Assembly: GCF_000189635.1 (NCBI RefSeq)
Contig: NW_002476279.1
Span: 35,536 to 99,535, forward strand
DNA from: Tetrahymena thermophila SB210
Lineage: Eukaryota; Ciliophora; Oligohymenophorea; Hymenostomatida; Tetrahymenidae
Length of the DNA stretch: 64,000 bases
Direction: 5' to 3'
Positions 38,460 to 51,400 of the stretch are shown here, piece after piece. The position numbers were made by a program, and so were the translations under genes. Every line of letters begins with the position of its first letter. Within the stretch, counting starts at the first letter, position 1. The notes below the pieces were generated by a model. The model did not search any database. It saw only the letters and a program-made list of their open reading frames with translations, and was not told the DNA's origin.

Positions 38460-39930
38460 TCAAACATCAAAGTCATCGTCTTCTTCTTACTCCTAATCTA
38501 CATCTGATCCTTCTAGTTCAATTAAATCATCCATTTTATTTTTAACTTTCTCTGCACAATTATCTTTTTAAAAAAATTAATTTATAAGATTAAATTGCAA
38601 TGTTAAATAAAAATTTTACCCCATTTTTCTAATTTTTTTTATTGTAAATGAGGCATAATAGCTTCCTCTAACTATTATCTGGCCTTCTTTTATGATTCTG
38701 AAATAGAAAGATTGAATGAAGCCTAAAACATTTTTTAGATATCCTATTCGCTTGGACCAGGAACATCCTCTTCTACCTTAGGATCAAACTTTTTGATATC
38801 TAGCTTATTTTTTTTCATTTCTGTTAAGTTGAATTTATATCTCTATTTTATAATTTTAAATTATTAAAATATTTCCTTAAAGCTACTTTAGACAGACATA
38901 ATATCTCAAAAATAAATTATAATAGCTTTATTTAATTACCTGAATAAAAGAGTATCCATTAAACTTTCTTAAAGTTAGCTTTAACATAAAAAATTAAGTA
39001 TGGACTTCATTTTTAATTTATTCGTAGGGATAATCAAAGAATATCTTGCAAGTAGCTAAAGAAGTCAAAGCTTCTTCTAATTTATTTGATATCAAACTTT
39101 TACGGACAATCAAATTTACTTACTCTATTTTATATAATTTAATTTTAAAGCATCTTTTAAAACTTCATATTTATAATTTACTTATCAAGTCATTTGTCTA
39201 TTATAATTCTGCTACAAAAAGAGAAATGTCTTCCTTTTAGTAATACATTTCTAAAACTTCAAGTCCTCTCATAAACAAAATTGTTGGTTTACCATTTAAA
39301 TGCTTTTCTATTTTAAGTAGGGTTTTTTGATTAATTATAGCACATTTTTAGCTTTGATAGATTTTAGAATGATATTTTAATAAATTTACTTATTTATCCA
39401 AGGCATTCAATAACCTTCTTTAAAGATTCCTCTTTAAGACTAAAGGCAAAATCATTTTTTTATGTGCATAAAGAGTCAAAGAAAAATAAACCATATTTAT
39501 TTTCTCCTATTTATACAGCCTTTCCTGAATCTAAATTAATTTATTTGTCTAGCTTTTCGAATTCGCTCATCCATTGCAATCCAAAATCTATAAGAATCAG
39601 ATTTCTATGTAAAAAAAATAATGAATTTCAATAATTGAAAAATATGCATTTGTTGTTAAAAATTTGATAGTTTAAAAATAAAATTGCAGTTATGAGAAAT
39701 ATAACAAACATTTAATATTTCACAAAGCAGCTAAATAGAATTTCCATTTAAGAATTACTAATAATTAGTTACCTTTCTTTTGCTTCCAAATTTAATTATA
39801 AGGAATGACTAAATAGTTATGAGCATACGCTTTCGTTATAGTACTCACTCTCAAATATGCATAACTATTTCTATTCTTGTTATTCAGTAATTAAGAAGTT
39901 ACCCTTGACATAATTAGTTATTGTTGTCAT
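38460..39930 (-). CDS. ELP5: Elongator complex subunit ELP5-like
   Basis: Six exons (39773-39930, 39390-39604, 39182-39307, 38940-39124, 38620-38842, 38460-38563) give 336 residues, close to the 316 of human ELP5. ELP5 forms the RecA-fold ELP456 subcomplex of Elongator, which modifies wobble uridines in tRNA. The best evidence is the C-terminus: ASFNLSISESQKKARQQLEE then IMPHL corresponds to the conserved LTFNLHLSKKEREARDSLILPF block, and the protein ends EEDDDFDV, as ELP5 ends in an acidic DPDDDLDI-type tail. The middle part (PTILFMRGLEVLEMYY, then LIVRKSLISNKLEEALTSLA) fits the RecA-like region in order. The intron 39308-39389 removes an apparent frame change. Assignment is from family memory; the N-terminus is weakly conserved. 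Confidence 0.68.
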
Positions 39931-41361
39931 TTTTAATTTTTGATAGATAATATGATTTTCTGTGATACTTTAATTCTTTGGATAGATAAATATTAAACAA
40001 ACTACTAATATAAAATTGTATTAGATACTACTAATAAGAATTATAAAAAATTAATTGAGTCTATTTATTATATAGCTAGTAGAAACTATACAAAGCACAA
40101 ATAATATCTCTACTGCTTAAATTAAATAAATAGAAAGATATATGCTAAAAAGCTAAGTAAATCTGATAAATTAACTTTTTAACAAATTAAATTTATTTTA
40201 TCAAAAAATGTCATATCAAATTGAATTATCATACATATTAATTAGCATTTATTTTCTCTTTTAAAAACAAAGAACATAATTTAGGTAGTAAATAGTTAGG
40301 TTAATTAAAAAATCATATTAGAATACATTCATTAGACAAATAAAACAATATATAAATTTCAATTTCTCTTAATAAATAAGGTGAGATTTTATTAATTCAA
40401 ATAATTAAATGTGTACAAAAATAAATTAGTATACTAAAATATTGTTTGTTACAGTTTTTATTTGAATTATTAATTGTTAGAAAGCTAATTAATTTAATGA
40501 TAAAATAATTGTTAAAACTTTTTCAAATTTAAATGTCTTCAAAAATAATAAAATAAATTCTTAAAAATTTTTTAATTTTATCAAAAATCGATAAGTTTTT
40601 TCTTAGTTACTAGTATTCAAATATGCAAAAGTAAGTATGTATGAGCCAGCTTAAATACTACTAATATATGTGTTAGAAAAATTGCTAATATTTTTGAAAA
40701 GGATTTATAATTTTACTGTATTAAGCCTTGAGCCCAATTAAATTATATAAAACAAAATTAACTAGAATAATTTGAGTTTTAAGGATTATTTGGCAAAAAA
40801 ATTCACTAAATTTTTGATATTAATTTAATTAATGAATGTTTTGCTGGATAAATTTAATAAGATAGTATTTTAGGCTGTAAAAAATAGCTTATCATTGCAT
40901 TTTAATATATATAAACTATAACTTTAAGGAATTGACATACAATAATTATTTTTTTTATCTTCTTCACCTATTTGTTATAAAGAATTACAAAACTAATAGA
41001 GTTATTTAAAGCTATAAAAGCATATATACTTATTGATGCAATCTGAGTTCAAGTAAAATCTTTGAAAGCAATAAATAAAACCTCATTTGATTTATTTGGC
41101 TCATTCCAAAAAAAAAAAATTTCACTTTAAAATTTTAATACCAACTTTATAAATAAAATAAAAAGAGTTTTTAAACAGATAATAAATATTTTTATATTTA
41201 ACAACAAATATTTCTTTCTGATTGAATAAAGATAATTACTGTAATAATTAATATTGATAATAAATAATGATTGATATAGACAGATTAAAATTTTATTTAA
41301 ATGAGTAACAAAATTAGATTATTGTTGATATTTTTTATATTATTTGAAAATATTTTCAGTC
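39931..41361. other. intergenic, no gene seen
   Basis: About 1.4 kb of AT-rich sequence between the ELP5-like start and the PMS2 stop, both on the minus strand. TGA is frequent in all frames and no coding-like stretch or clear repeat is visible. It should hold the ELP5 promoter. Confidence 0.6.
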
Positions 41362-44300
41362 TCAAAGATCATATGTCTTTTTGACTTAAACTTATTGTAT
41401 GAGATGATTCATAGGAGGAGTTTTAACCATAGTAGGACGTCCATGAGGGCAATTCCAAGGTGATTACAACTTAGATAAATTTAACAAAATTTATTTCATT
41501 GATGACTTATTTAAGGCTGTTCCTATCATAATTGAAGATCTACAAGCCTTAGAAGCAAGAATTCTTTAAATTTTTTTAGGCCTAAATGTTTCAATATCTG
41601 TTTCTTCATTATTTATGTTTTAAAAGATTTCATCGAAATCGTTTATATTAAATTAAATGTGCTTGCTTGAGGGAAGTTAGTTTATGTAAAGGTTAGGTTC
41701 TCCATTGCTTTCATCATATTTGATTTAGAATTAAAAACCGTTCTTTTTAAATATTTCCCTATTGTTTTCTAAAATGTCTGCTTCTTGTATTGTTAAGCTT
41801 AGCTCTATTGGTTTAACTAGTTTTTATCCTTAGAAATTATTTTCTTTTAACAATCTTTCATAATTAGTCTTTTCATCAGAAGCATGCTAATCAATTAAAA
41901 ATATTTAATCTTTTTCAACCCAATAAGCTATGATAAATGCCTTATTAAACTAGCCTATAATTTATAATTCAACAAACTTGTCTTTTTTAAAGTCTTCGCT
42001 TTCCCAAGTTTTTAATTGTTCTTCTAAGTCATCAGCCAATTCTTCTATTTCATCTTCTTTTTTTGATTTAATTTTAAATGCTCTTCCCTAATCTTAGTCT
42101 ATCTTTTCATCAATTTCCATCAATTCATTATTTTATTTTTTATTTAAAATTCTAGCTTCTTCTTGTATTTAAAAATGTTTTTATACAAGCTCTTCTTAAT
42201 TTAAAGACTATTTTAATTATTTTGTTTATTTTTCTTCTTTCATTTTATAAAGAGATGAATCTTCTGATTTATATTCGTTTTATGAATTAGAGTAATTCTG
42301 TGATTGTGTGCAACATTAATCATCACAATTTTCTTCATCTTCATTATTAATTTTCTAATTATCTTATCCTTTACTTGAATTTTCCTATTTCGATTTTTTA
42401 AACATATCAAAAGAATATTCTTTCACTTAATATTTAGAATTATTTTCTGATTACTATTTTGATTGCTTATACAATTTTAATTTATCATTGAAATAAGAAA
42501 AATCTTAATTTTATTCTTCATCTTCATTAATTAGCTATTTAGAATCAGTTTTATTTTAATTATTATGATCCTTGCTTGAAGTTTACTATTTTTTCTAATA
42601 ATTTTCTTAATATTCTTCTTTACTATTTTATAATTCTTCTCTTGTATTTTACAATTATTCTTCATAAGCTTTCTTCCTTTGTTAAGCAATACTAAAATAA
42701 TCGGAATTAAAAGTTTGGTTTCTACTTTTAAAGTATTCACTATTATCATTTTTTTGTTTGCTTTGAGCTTTGCTATTACTTGAAAAATTACTTAAATCCT
42801 CAATTTCGTCATTAACATCCTCAAATAAATCCTATTTTCTTTTCGAGTTACTGCTACCAATTCTTTAATTATTGATAGTATCTTTCAGTTATGTAATTTA
42901 TTTGCCTTTTGAAGGAGATTTAAATGATAAAATTTCTAATTCTTTTTAATTATTAGCTTCACTATCTTCATTTGACAAATCCTCCTCTTGTATATTAATT
43001 TCTTATTTTAATTTTTAAAATAATTTTGTCTATTTAGTTTGCTAAGTAGATAAAGTTTTTTATTTTTGTTAATTTGAAGATTCTTAGCTATCATCTTCTG
43101 AATCATCCATAGATGTATCTTTTATTTTGCTAGAAATCACCACAGGCATTAAAACCTTTTATATACTATTGAGTTTTTCAAATAGCTATGTTAAATTATC
43201 TCTTAATGCTGTATAAAATTCATTTTCATATTTAATAAAAATATCTCTTTTATCTGGCGAAACATTAAAATCAATAGCATCTTTCTTCACTTTTAAATGA
43301 AGAATGTAGATATATCTAGCTGAACTATTGTATTTTTTATAAATATCTGAAAATATAGAGTTCATTTTTTTAAAGGGATTCACTGGGCGAGTATTTACAA
43401 ACAGATAACTCATATTTTTTTATATTGATTTTGAATCTTAAACACTACCACTTGTCTATCTATTTAATATATAACCCTCTATTACACTACATTCTTCACC
43501 GAAATCGAATTTTAAATCAACAAGCATATCAGAAATTTTTTTTGAGAATACTTGAGCAGTCTTCTAAAGCATATTTTTCATAGGAGAGCCAGAATTCAAA
43601 ATCATTTCCCTGCCTTTTTTTGAAGATTAATTGATCAAACAAATCTAACAGTTAACAGAAATAATTGCATATTCAGTTATCATATTGACTAATTTATTAT
43701 ATTAACTAATAATATTTTTGTTGAATTCTTATTTTCTAACTGGGATATTACCAAACAAATCTGTTAAACTAATTGTAGTCCCTCTTTCTCTAGGCACTAA
43801 TGCTATTCATCATAATAAAAAAAATTTTAAAGAATTTAAATAATAAAATCTTGTTAAATTAAAATAATTTCAATAAAATATATTTTATGAATGATAATTT
43901 AATTTATGTGTTTAAATTGAAAATTACTCTTTGATTTAATTGTATTATCTTAATTAAACTAGTAACGGTATGCCATTTCATCACTGTCTGTCTTAGTTGT
44001 GATAGTTAGTTAACTTAAAACACTTATTGCATTAAGGGCTTCTCCTCTAAAACCAAAGGTATCTAGACTTTCAAGATCCTAAAATTAGCGAAGCTTACTG
44101 GTTGCACCTTTCTAAGCTATTTATTCTAAATTTTAAGAGCTGATACCACTCCCGTTGTCAACAACTTCAACTCCCTCCTTTCCATATTCTTTGAGATACA
44201 CTTCTATTTTTGTTGATCCAGCATCTAGACTGTTTTCAACCAACTCCTTAACACCTGTAAAAAAAGTAATTTAAATTATTCTTCAAATTAAATTTAGAAA

Positions 44301-44379
44301 TATTACATGTAGCTAGATCTATGATAACTTAATTGACACATATATTTAAGATTGAGCTTTAGTCAAGCTTCTTTATCAT
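41362..44379 (-). CDS. PMS2: PMS2-type MutL mismatch repair endonuclease
   Basis: Three exons (44307-44379, 43967-44254, 41362-43802) encode 933 residues. The protein pairs with MLH1 and nicks DNA during mismatch repair. The N-terminal GHKL ATPase is clear: VKELVENSLDAG, EVVDNGSGI, TFGFRGEALNAIS, ERGTTISLTDLFGNIPVR, and DFNVSPDKRDIF at the end of the transducer domain. A long Lys/Glu/Asn/Gln-rich linker follows. The C-terminal domain carries the metal-dependent endonuclease motif DQHASDEKTNYE (41857-41892; DQHA-x2-E-x4-E), an ACRSS motif and CPHGRPT (41434-41451), all diagnostic of the PMS2/MutL-alpha endonuclease type. The start at 44379 gives the expected short N-terminus before the first helix. 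Nothing suggests inactivation. Confidence 0.93.
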
Positions 44380-44927
44380 TTAGATATGAAAACTCTGTTT
44401 TTTAATACTAATGTAATCCTTATTTGTTTGATTTTAAGAGAATTCAACTTGCTTTTTGATGAATTTTTTGTTTCTGAAATTAATTAAAGATATTATTTAA
44501 GTATTAAGTTTTAATTTTCTACATATCATTCTAATGATTTGTTTTTGATAATTTACTTGTAAATGTGATGATTTCTAATATATCTAAAAGAAAGATACAT
44601 TTAATTTTAGAATTTTTTAAAAAAGAGAGCGAAAAGTAGTGATTGATATATAAATAAAGAAATCTTTGAAAACTATAATATCAAAAATCATAAGTATAAA
44701 TGACATATTTTTGGCAAATTTAAAAACAAATAATTTAGTTTAGTCGCTTAAAAAAAATATTAAGCTATGCAAAACTAAAAAAGTACTAAATTTAATTTTA
44801 TAAAAATCAATCTTATCAAAATAAATTATATGGAAATGCAAAATAATAATTTAAAAAAGTAAATCAATTTTTATGATTCTAAAATTCAAATTATTGTATT
44901 TTTTATAGAATTGAAAGTCTTTGGCCA
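44380..44927. other. intergenic between PMS2 and the LRR/EF-hand gene
   Basis: These 548 AT-rich bases lie between the PMS2 start and the TGA of the next minus-strand gene. They should hold the PMS2 promoter; no other feature is recognised. Confidence 0.55.
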
Positions 44928-47900
44928 TCATTAGTTTCTATTACTTCCTATTTTATTTATTATTAAAATTTGTTATGTAAGCTAGCTATAAAATATATTA
45001 TTTGTTACTGATGAAAAAAGAGTAACACATTAAGAAAAGGTGATTTGCTATTTATTAAAAGGATCTAATATGGATAAGTATCTCTAAATTTCAGTATCAT
45101 CTTTTTTAACATCCATTTTATCAATTAATTCTTTGAATTATTCCTAATTATAAAATTTTAATAAAATAATTAATTATTTATTATTTTTCTATTATAAATT
45201 AAGCAAATACCTCATCAATAACACCATTAAGATCTTTGTCAACACTTCTAAAAAGAAGGATAAACTTCTTCAAGAACTTTTCGTGGCTCTTTAGTTGGAA
45301 GTCTAATATAATCTTTACAAAAAACATTAATAAACTCAAATGAATACTTTGATTGTTACCTTTTAAAATATGACGTATTCTATTTTGAACTTTTCTTTTT
45401 CTTGCTACATTGCTAACAATTATTCTCTAGTTACTTTTTTGGTGCTTAAACTTATTTAAAAATTAATTATAAAAAATTTTTATTTTTTTCAAAGTGATAA
45501 TAAATTAATTTTACTTATCTGATGGTAAGTTTGTGTTAGATCTATTCTAGTCAATATAAAATTTAACCTTCTCAATTAATGTTTCAGAATCCTCTTCGTT
45601 ATACATATATTTTATAATATCACTTGCTTCTTCTAGATAAACCCATCCTTCAATTTTTTAGCTTACCATTTACTTAATCTCAGAGTTATGTTTATATGGG
45701 TATCTACCTCTTAAGTACATCTAATTATATTTTTAAAGTTTAATTTAAATAATTAAATAAATATCTTAATAGATATACTTTAAGAAGCTCTTAGATTGTA
45801 TTTTTAACTTAGTTTTAGACGAATCTAAATTCTTCATCACATTCATTTTTAAGTATTTTTCCAAACACAGCTATATCGTTATCGTCAGATACAAAATTTC
45901 TAATACCATTTATGATTGCTGCAGCCCATTCCATAATTAAATTCTTTTTAGAAAAAATTTAAATTAAGCTTGATAGTGAAACGAGTATAAAATTAATTTT
46001 ACTTTGAGACCATATTTTTAATTTAAATAGGTATACATATGCTATTCCATAGTTTCTCTAGGAAGTTATGCTTCTTAGTATTTTTTGTCAAAAGTTTATT
46101 TAGATTTATATATCTCTTCTATAACCTCTTTCAATTATCTTATTGTAAGAGTTCTAACAGTAGAGGGGCCTCCAACTGACTAAACACTTTGATTGATTGT
46201 GCTTTAAATTTTTCTCATCTCTTTTGTTTTTTACTAAAAATATCAAAATTTTTAATTGAAAAGTCTTGTTTGTAATAAATTTACAGGGTTGAATTAAGGA
46301 GAAAAGGCTCTTTGCTAACCTCCTTGGCTCTCTAATTTATTTGTATTAACATCTGTACTCTATCCTTTTGAGTGTTTTACTATTATTTCTAGATAATGCT
46401 TATTTTCATCAGTGAGACTCTAAACTTATTGTTTAAGTTGCTCATTTTCGTTTTTTAAATACTTAAAATAAAATTCTGTTATTAATTGAGTCTGAAAGTT
46501 AAAGAAATTTATTTACTTAATAATCAGGTGCATATGGTCTATTAAATTTAATTTCATCTAATTTCTCAATAATTGCTTTGTAAAGAAATCAAATTAATCA
46601 ATTAATATTTACAATCAAATATAATTTTACATGACATTTCTGATACAAAAATAGCATGAGCATCATGGATTTTTTAAAGAACATCTGCTATGTTGCTATC
46701 AGCATTAGCTACATAATCTATCAATTTTGCAAAACATATTTCATATAGTGCATATTTTGCTTTAATAATATGAGTATTTGTAATATGTTCGTTAGATTTT
46801 TATTCAATCTTTGTTGATAAATCTTCCATCACACTTTTCACATGCTAATCAAAACTTTAAGCCAAGCGCTGATCAATGCTAGGGTTATTTTAACGGTATA
46901 ATTCTCTAATCTGGTCAAATGTTTGCTTTTTATTAAAAAATTAAATTTTAGAGATGATGCTATTTGGAATTATCTGTTTACAGCTAGTGTCACTAAATCT
47001 TCTTTTCCAAGAGTTATCTCTTTTGATTGAGTCTAATGGTTATAAAAATGAGATTTGTTAAATAAATAAATAAAGAATTTAATTTTTATTGGGTAGAAAA
47101 TAAAAAGATTTTTTAATGAAAATTTGAAATTTAAAATGCATCTTAACATTTTAATAATATCTAAAAGTTCTTTTATTTTTTCTATTTAGCTATATTTAGC
47201 TAGTTAGTTAATTAGTATATCACTCAAAATAATCCTAACATATTTATTACCTATGAGCTGTTCTATCTCATTGGGTCTCTAACATAATTTATATGCTCTT
47301 CTTCGTTTTCTTAATAGTGGTTCTCTTGATAATCTTAATGAGGTTCATCGTGATTGTCACCGTTAATGCTAACATGATTTCCCAAGTTTTATTTCAAGAA
47401 ATTTTCTTATTCGGGAGTAGCATTGATATAAACTTCAGAGAGGTTTTAAAGACTTTATAAACCTGGGATAATAGCTTCAATCTATTTATTATTAAAATAT
47501 GAAAACAGTGGTACAAATATAATTGAATGCAATCAAGTATTTTTAATGAAAGCTGCTACATTTATGTGTAAATTTAAATTTAAACTTAAGATAGATTTTT
47601 TTTAAATTAAATAAATCATATTAAATTTTTTTTCGCTAAAATAATTTATTTGCCAATTACCATTATAGGATTGTTTGTTAGATCTATTATTTAAAGATTT
47701 TTAAATCTGGATAAATCTTCTGGTAGTTTTTTTAGTTTATTATCCTTCAAAATGAGAGTAGTGATGCTATATGCCTATTCAGGAGGTGGCAGAAAAGAAT
47801 TTAATTCTGAAATATTCCTGATTCATTTATATAAAATTTGTAAATTTATTTTATTCTGCAACTTTAAATATTAAAGAATATAAATTTTAAGTGAGAAATT

Positions 47901-48136
47901 AGCTAAATATTATTTCATAGATTTGCTGTATTGAATATTATTATAAACCAACCATTAACAACTATTTGAGTTTAAAAAAAACTATAGTTTAAAATAGTTG
48001 ATTTTTAGCTAACATTTTTAATTCACATTTCATATTGAATGCTTTTTTACTTTTAAGCTAAATTAAGAGTGTAACTCTTGATGCCTTGCTAATATGGCTA
48101 CTAACCTGTAGTATAATTTGAATCCTAACCTGACAT
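44928..48136 (-). CDS. leucine-rich-repeat, coiled-coil and EF-hand protein
   Basis: Twelve exons (48027-48136, 47661-47817, 47251-47481, 46982-47032, 46631-46925, 46517-46575, 46285-46491, 46003-46233, 45779-45943, 45515-45720, 45211-45433, 44928-45143) encode 716 residues, in frame throughout. The N-terminus has two to three leucine-rich repeats (ITTLILKDNKLKKLPEDLSR, then LQIIDLTNNPIM). Helical and coiled-coil parts follow, with the well-conserved-looking phrases RETMEQHMYTYLNQKYG and NLIMEWAAAIING. Near the C-terminus is an EF-hand loop DKDLNGVIDEEQ and a second, degenerate helix-loop-helix (LSILDPFNKQQITFSQCVTL). A calcium-responsive scaffold, perhaps cytoskeletal or ciliary, is an inference. 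One intron (46492-46516) is only 25 bases. I cannot name the family. Confidence 0.78.
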
Positions 48137-48460
48137 TTTTCCAAAGATTTATTTATTAAATTTATATATTATTTATTTACAATTTCAGTAACTTTTATTT
48201 GATAAATAATATTTGAGTTTGATAGTTAGTTGTTGCTTAATAAATTTTGATTGATATTTGATTTTACTCGCTTAATAGATAGATAGATAATAAATAAATA
48301 AATTAATTAATTAGTGAAGATACTTAATGTCCTTAATTATCTCTATAAATCAATCAATCAATAATTAATATTTTTCAAATTCTTGAAGAAAAAAAGCATT
48401 TAATAATTAAAAATATATAAAAACTAAAATTTTAAAAAAATATAATTATATAAAGAAAGC
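48137..48460. other. divergent intergenic region with microsatellites
   Basis: These 324 bases separate divergent starts (48136 minus, 48461 plus) and should hold both promoters. At about 48276-48314 there is an AGAT/AAAT/AATT tetranucleotide run. Confidence 0.6.
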
Positions 48461-51400
48461 ATGATAAATAACACAACTAATTATTTATAGCAGTAATTAT
48501 AGCAATAGCAATACCAAAATCAAGGAGATATTCAAAAATAAACTGAAAGCCATTAGCAAAATTCAATTTAATTAAGTAAATCAAAATCATCTATTAACAC
48601 GTCTGAGTTGAAAATAACACAAAACTTGTCACCAATGAATTAATCTCAGAATTTAAGACAGAATTTAAACTTGCAATAATTTTAAAGCTAGTAATAGTAA
48701 TATGGGTAGTCATCGGAAATCTTCTCAAGTTCATAGAGTGATGCTAACTCTACTAGCTCCAAATTTACTAAAATGAGACCTGTAACTATCGTTAAACATA
48801 TATTTGAAATTTTAATGCTGTAAAATAAAAATAATTTTATCACAAAACAAAAAAAATTATCATTAATCTGTGCTCCTTAACGATAATTTAAATAAAATAT
48901 AAAACAGATTTTTTTTATATCTAGTTAAAATTTGCAATCATTTTAATCAAAGTAAAATGCATTATAATAATTTTACTATAATTAAGCAAATAGATTTAGA
49001 TAACTTGATTTTGATCTGCACCAAAAAACTATAAATGGTACCCAATCACAAAAAAGCGCTGTATATTAGAAGTAGTGCGTTTATCAAACAATAAAAATTC
49101 AAAGAAGCAATTAGAGACTGTGACTTGCTTCTCTAAATTGAATGTGAAAATGTAGGAGCATACTATCTCAGAGGATGTGCATATGAAAAATAAAAATTAA
49201 TAGACCAAGCTATTAGTGATTTTACATAGGTTTTAGAACTAGATCCAAACCATGTCAATGCAGCTTATGCTAAAGCAGCTTGCTTAAATCTTAAGGTAAG
49301 CAATATTTTTACTATTTTTTATAATATTAAAGAGAACTTAAAATTACTATTTCTATTCTCATTTATAATATTGAATAAAATTGAAATTATTTTATTTAGA
49401 TACCATTTTCCTAAATTCTACTTTGCTAACAAAAAAAAAGAGGAACTCTTAAAATTAACCAGCTAATTATAGAAAAGTTATAGATTGCTAGCCAATCACT
49501 GAATCAAATAAATATAATTAATCTACTAAATTTTAGCTCAGCATTTTTATAACTTAATTATTTAGTTTTTTAAATTTCTAGCTAATTCTTTACTAAAAAT
49601 TACTGAAAATAATTTTGAAAATAAATAGGGAGACTTTCACACAGCAATTGAGACTTATAAGTAAGCTCTAGAAATAGATTAGAAAAGAAGTTTGAATCAG
49701 TCTAATTTAGGCATTAAAAGATCTCTTCAATCTTATTTAAACAGACAGGAATCTGAAAGTTTATCAACTTCTCAGATTTCATAGTTGAACCAAGCTATAG
49801 ATGTATCTCATTAGTTCAGCAATATTCAGCTAAACAGCCCACCAAATAGCTCTAAAAATGGTTTTAATTCAAAGATGTAAAATAATGGACACAGAGAAGT
49901 TACTGATTCCTTTAGTGGCCACGTCTAAGCTGATAGTTTGAATATACCACCAGAAAATGAATTTAACTAATAAAGAGAAGGATATATGACAAATTCAGGT
50001 ACAGGTTGGTCCTAATAAAATTAAAAGAACTAAAATTTATAGTTATAAAAAGATTAGCTCATTACATAATAACAGCAATAAAGGATGATGATGTAAATGA
50101 TTGACTCTTCACCAAATAAAAAGCAGACAAATATATAAAATTAATATGAAAATGAAAATAATCAACCAAATATAAATAAATTAACTAAGTATAAAGATTA
50201 ACAGTTTGATTAAAATATTAATAATTAGCTTGTAGAGTAAAAAAATTAGATTGGCTAGAGTTCTAAAAATCATTACATTAATGGGTAGAGAATATAATCC
50301 AATGGCAAAGATCTTTAAAATTAACATTCTAGGTCATAAATAAACAATAACTAAGCAGCAAATAAAGGATATAAAGTAAATACTGAAGATGATTTTATCA
50401 ATCCATAAAATGGCGAAGAAAGTGATAATTATATCAATTATGGAGATGTTTCTAGCGGTTTGCAACAAAACCCATCACTAACAAGCTTTTAATCTTCAAA
50501 TAACATTGCTTCTGAAAAATCTTTTCCTAACACACCAGATCGCTTTTAAATAAAATTATCATAATCTGCTTCTAATAATATTTCTGGCAGCTATTTCATG
50601 TATCCCGAATCAAAAGTTTAAGAACAGCTCAAGTAAACTTTTTAACCTCCTAGCAGCCTTGTAGATAAGAAGGATATAGCAGATTGGTATCATATAAAAG
50701 GTTTCGAAGCTCGTAAGAAAGATCAGCTCGAGCTTGCAATCGAATTATATACTATATCCTTGCAATTCTATCCAAACCACTTCAAAGTATTTTTAAAAAT
50801 ATGTTTTCATAAATTTTAACTTGCTAATAAGTTGTAATTTTTAAAATAAATATTAGGCTATTTTTAATAGAGGTTTCGCCCTTGATAAATTGAAATAATA
50901 CGATTTAGCAATTAAAGACTATACTAAAGCACTTGAAATAGAAAATGGAAATTGTTATGCTTATTATAATAGAGGAATTACATATGACAGAAAAGGATAA
51001 TATGACTAAGCAATAAAAGACTTTACATCTGCTATAGCATTAAACCCTAAAAAAGCAGATTTTTACCATAACAGAGGATTTGCATGGAAAAAAAAGGGTT
51101 GCTATAATGAAGCAATTTAGGATTTTACATTTTGTATAGAATTTGAACCTAACCACTTTAAATCTTTTTATAATAGAGGTTCTTGCTTTGAAAAAATATA
51201 AGATTTGGAATAAGCTGAAAAAGATTTTCTTAAAGCACTATCTTTGTAACCTAAAAACGTGAGCTGTCTTAATCACCTTGGTTCCTTGTATGAAAAATGC
51301 GGTAAACTTGATGAAGCCTTAAGCTATTATAATCAGTAAATTAAATTTTTGAAAATTATTTAAAATATTTATAAAATTAATTTAAATAAAGATCTATTGA

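Noticed and set aside
39046-39240. Plus-strand open frame
   Set aside because: It is antisense to ELP5-like exons and has no coding character of its own.
39308-39389. Frameshift in a RAD1-like (9-1-1 clamp) protein
   Set aside because: A CLxxxG...LKMCY string recalled RAD1, but it lies in an 82-base intron that splices in frame, and the C-terminal block and acidic end fit ELP5 instead.
47033-47250. Two separate genes (LRR protein ending at TGA 47224, EF-hand protein downstream)
   Set aside because: Introns 47033-47250 and 46926-46981 join the parts in frame and produce a continuous LRR-helical segment (EDLVTLA then QTFDQIRELYRQ), which is more coherent than two truncated genes.
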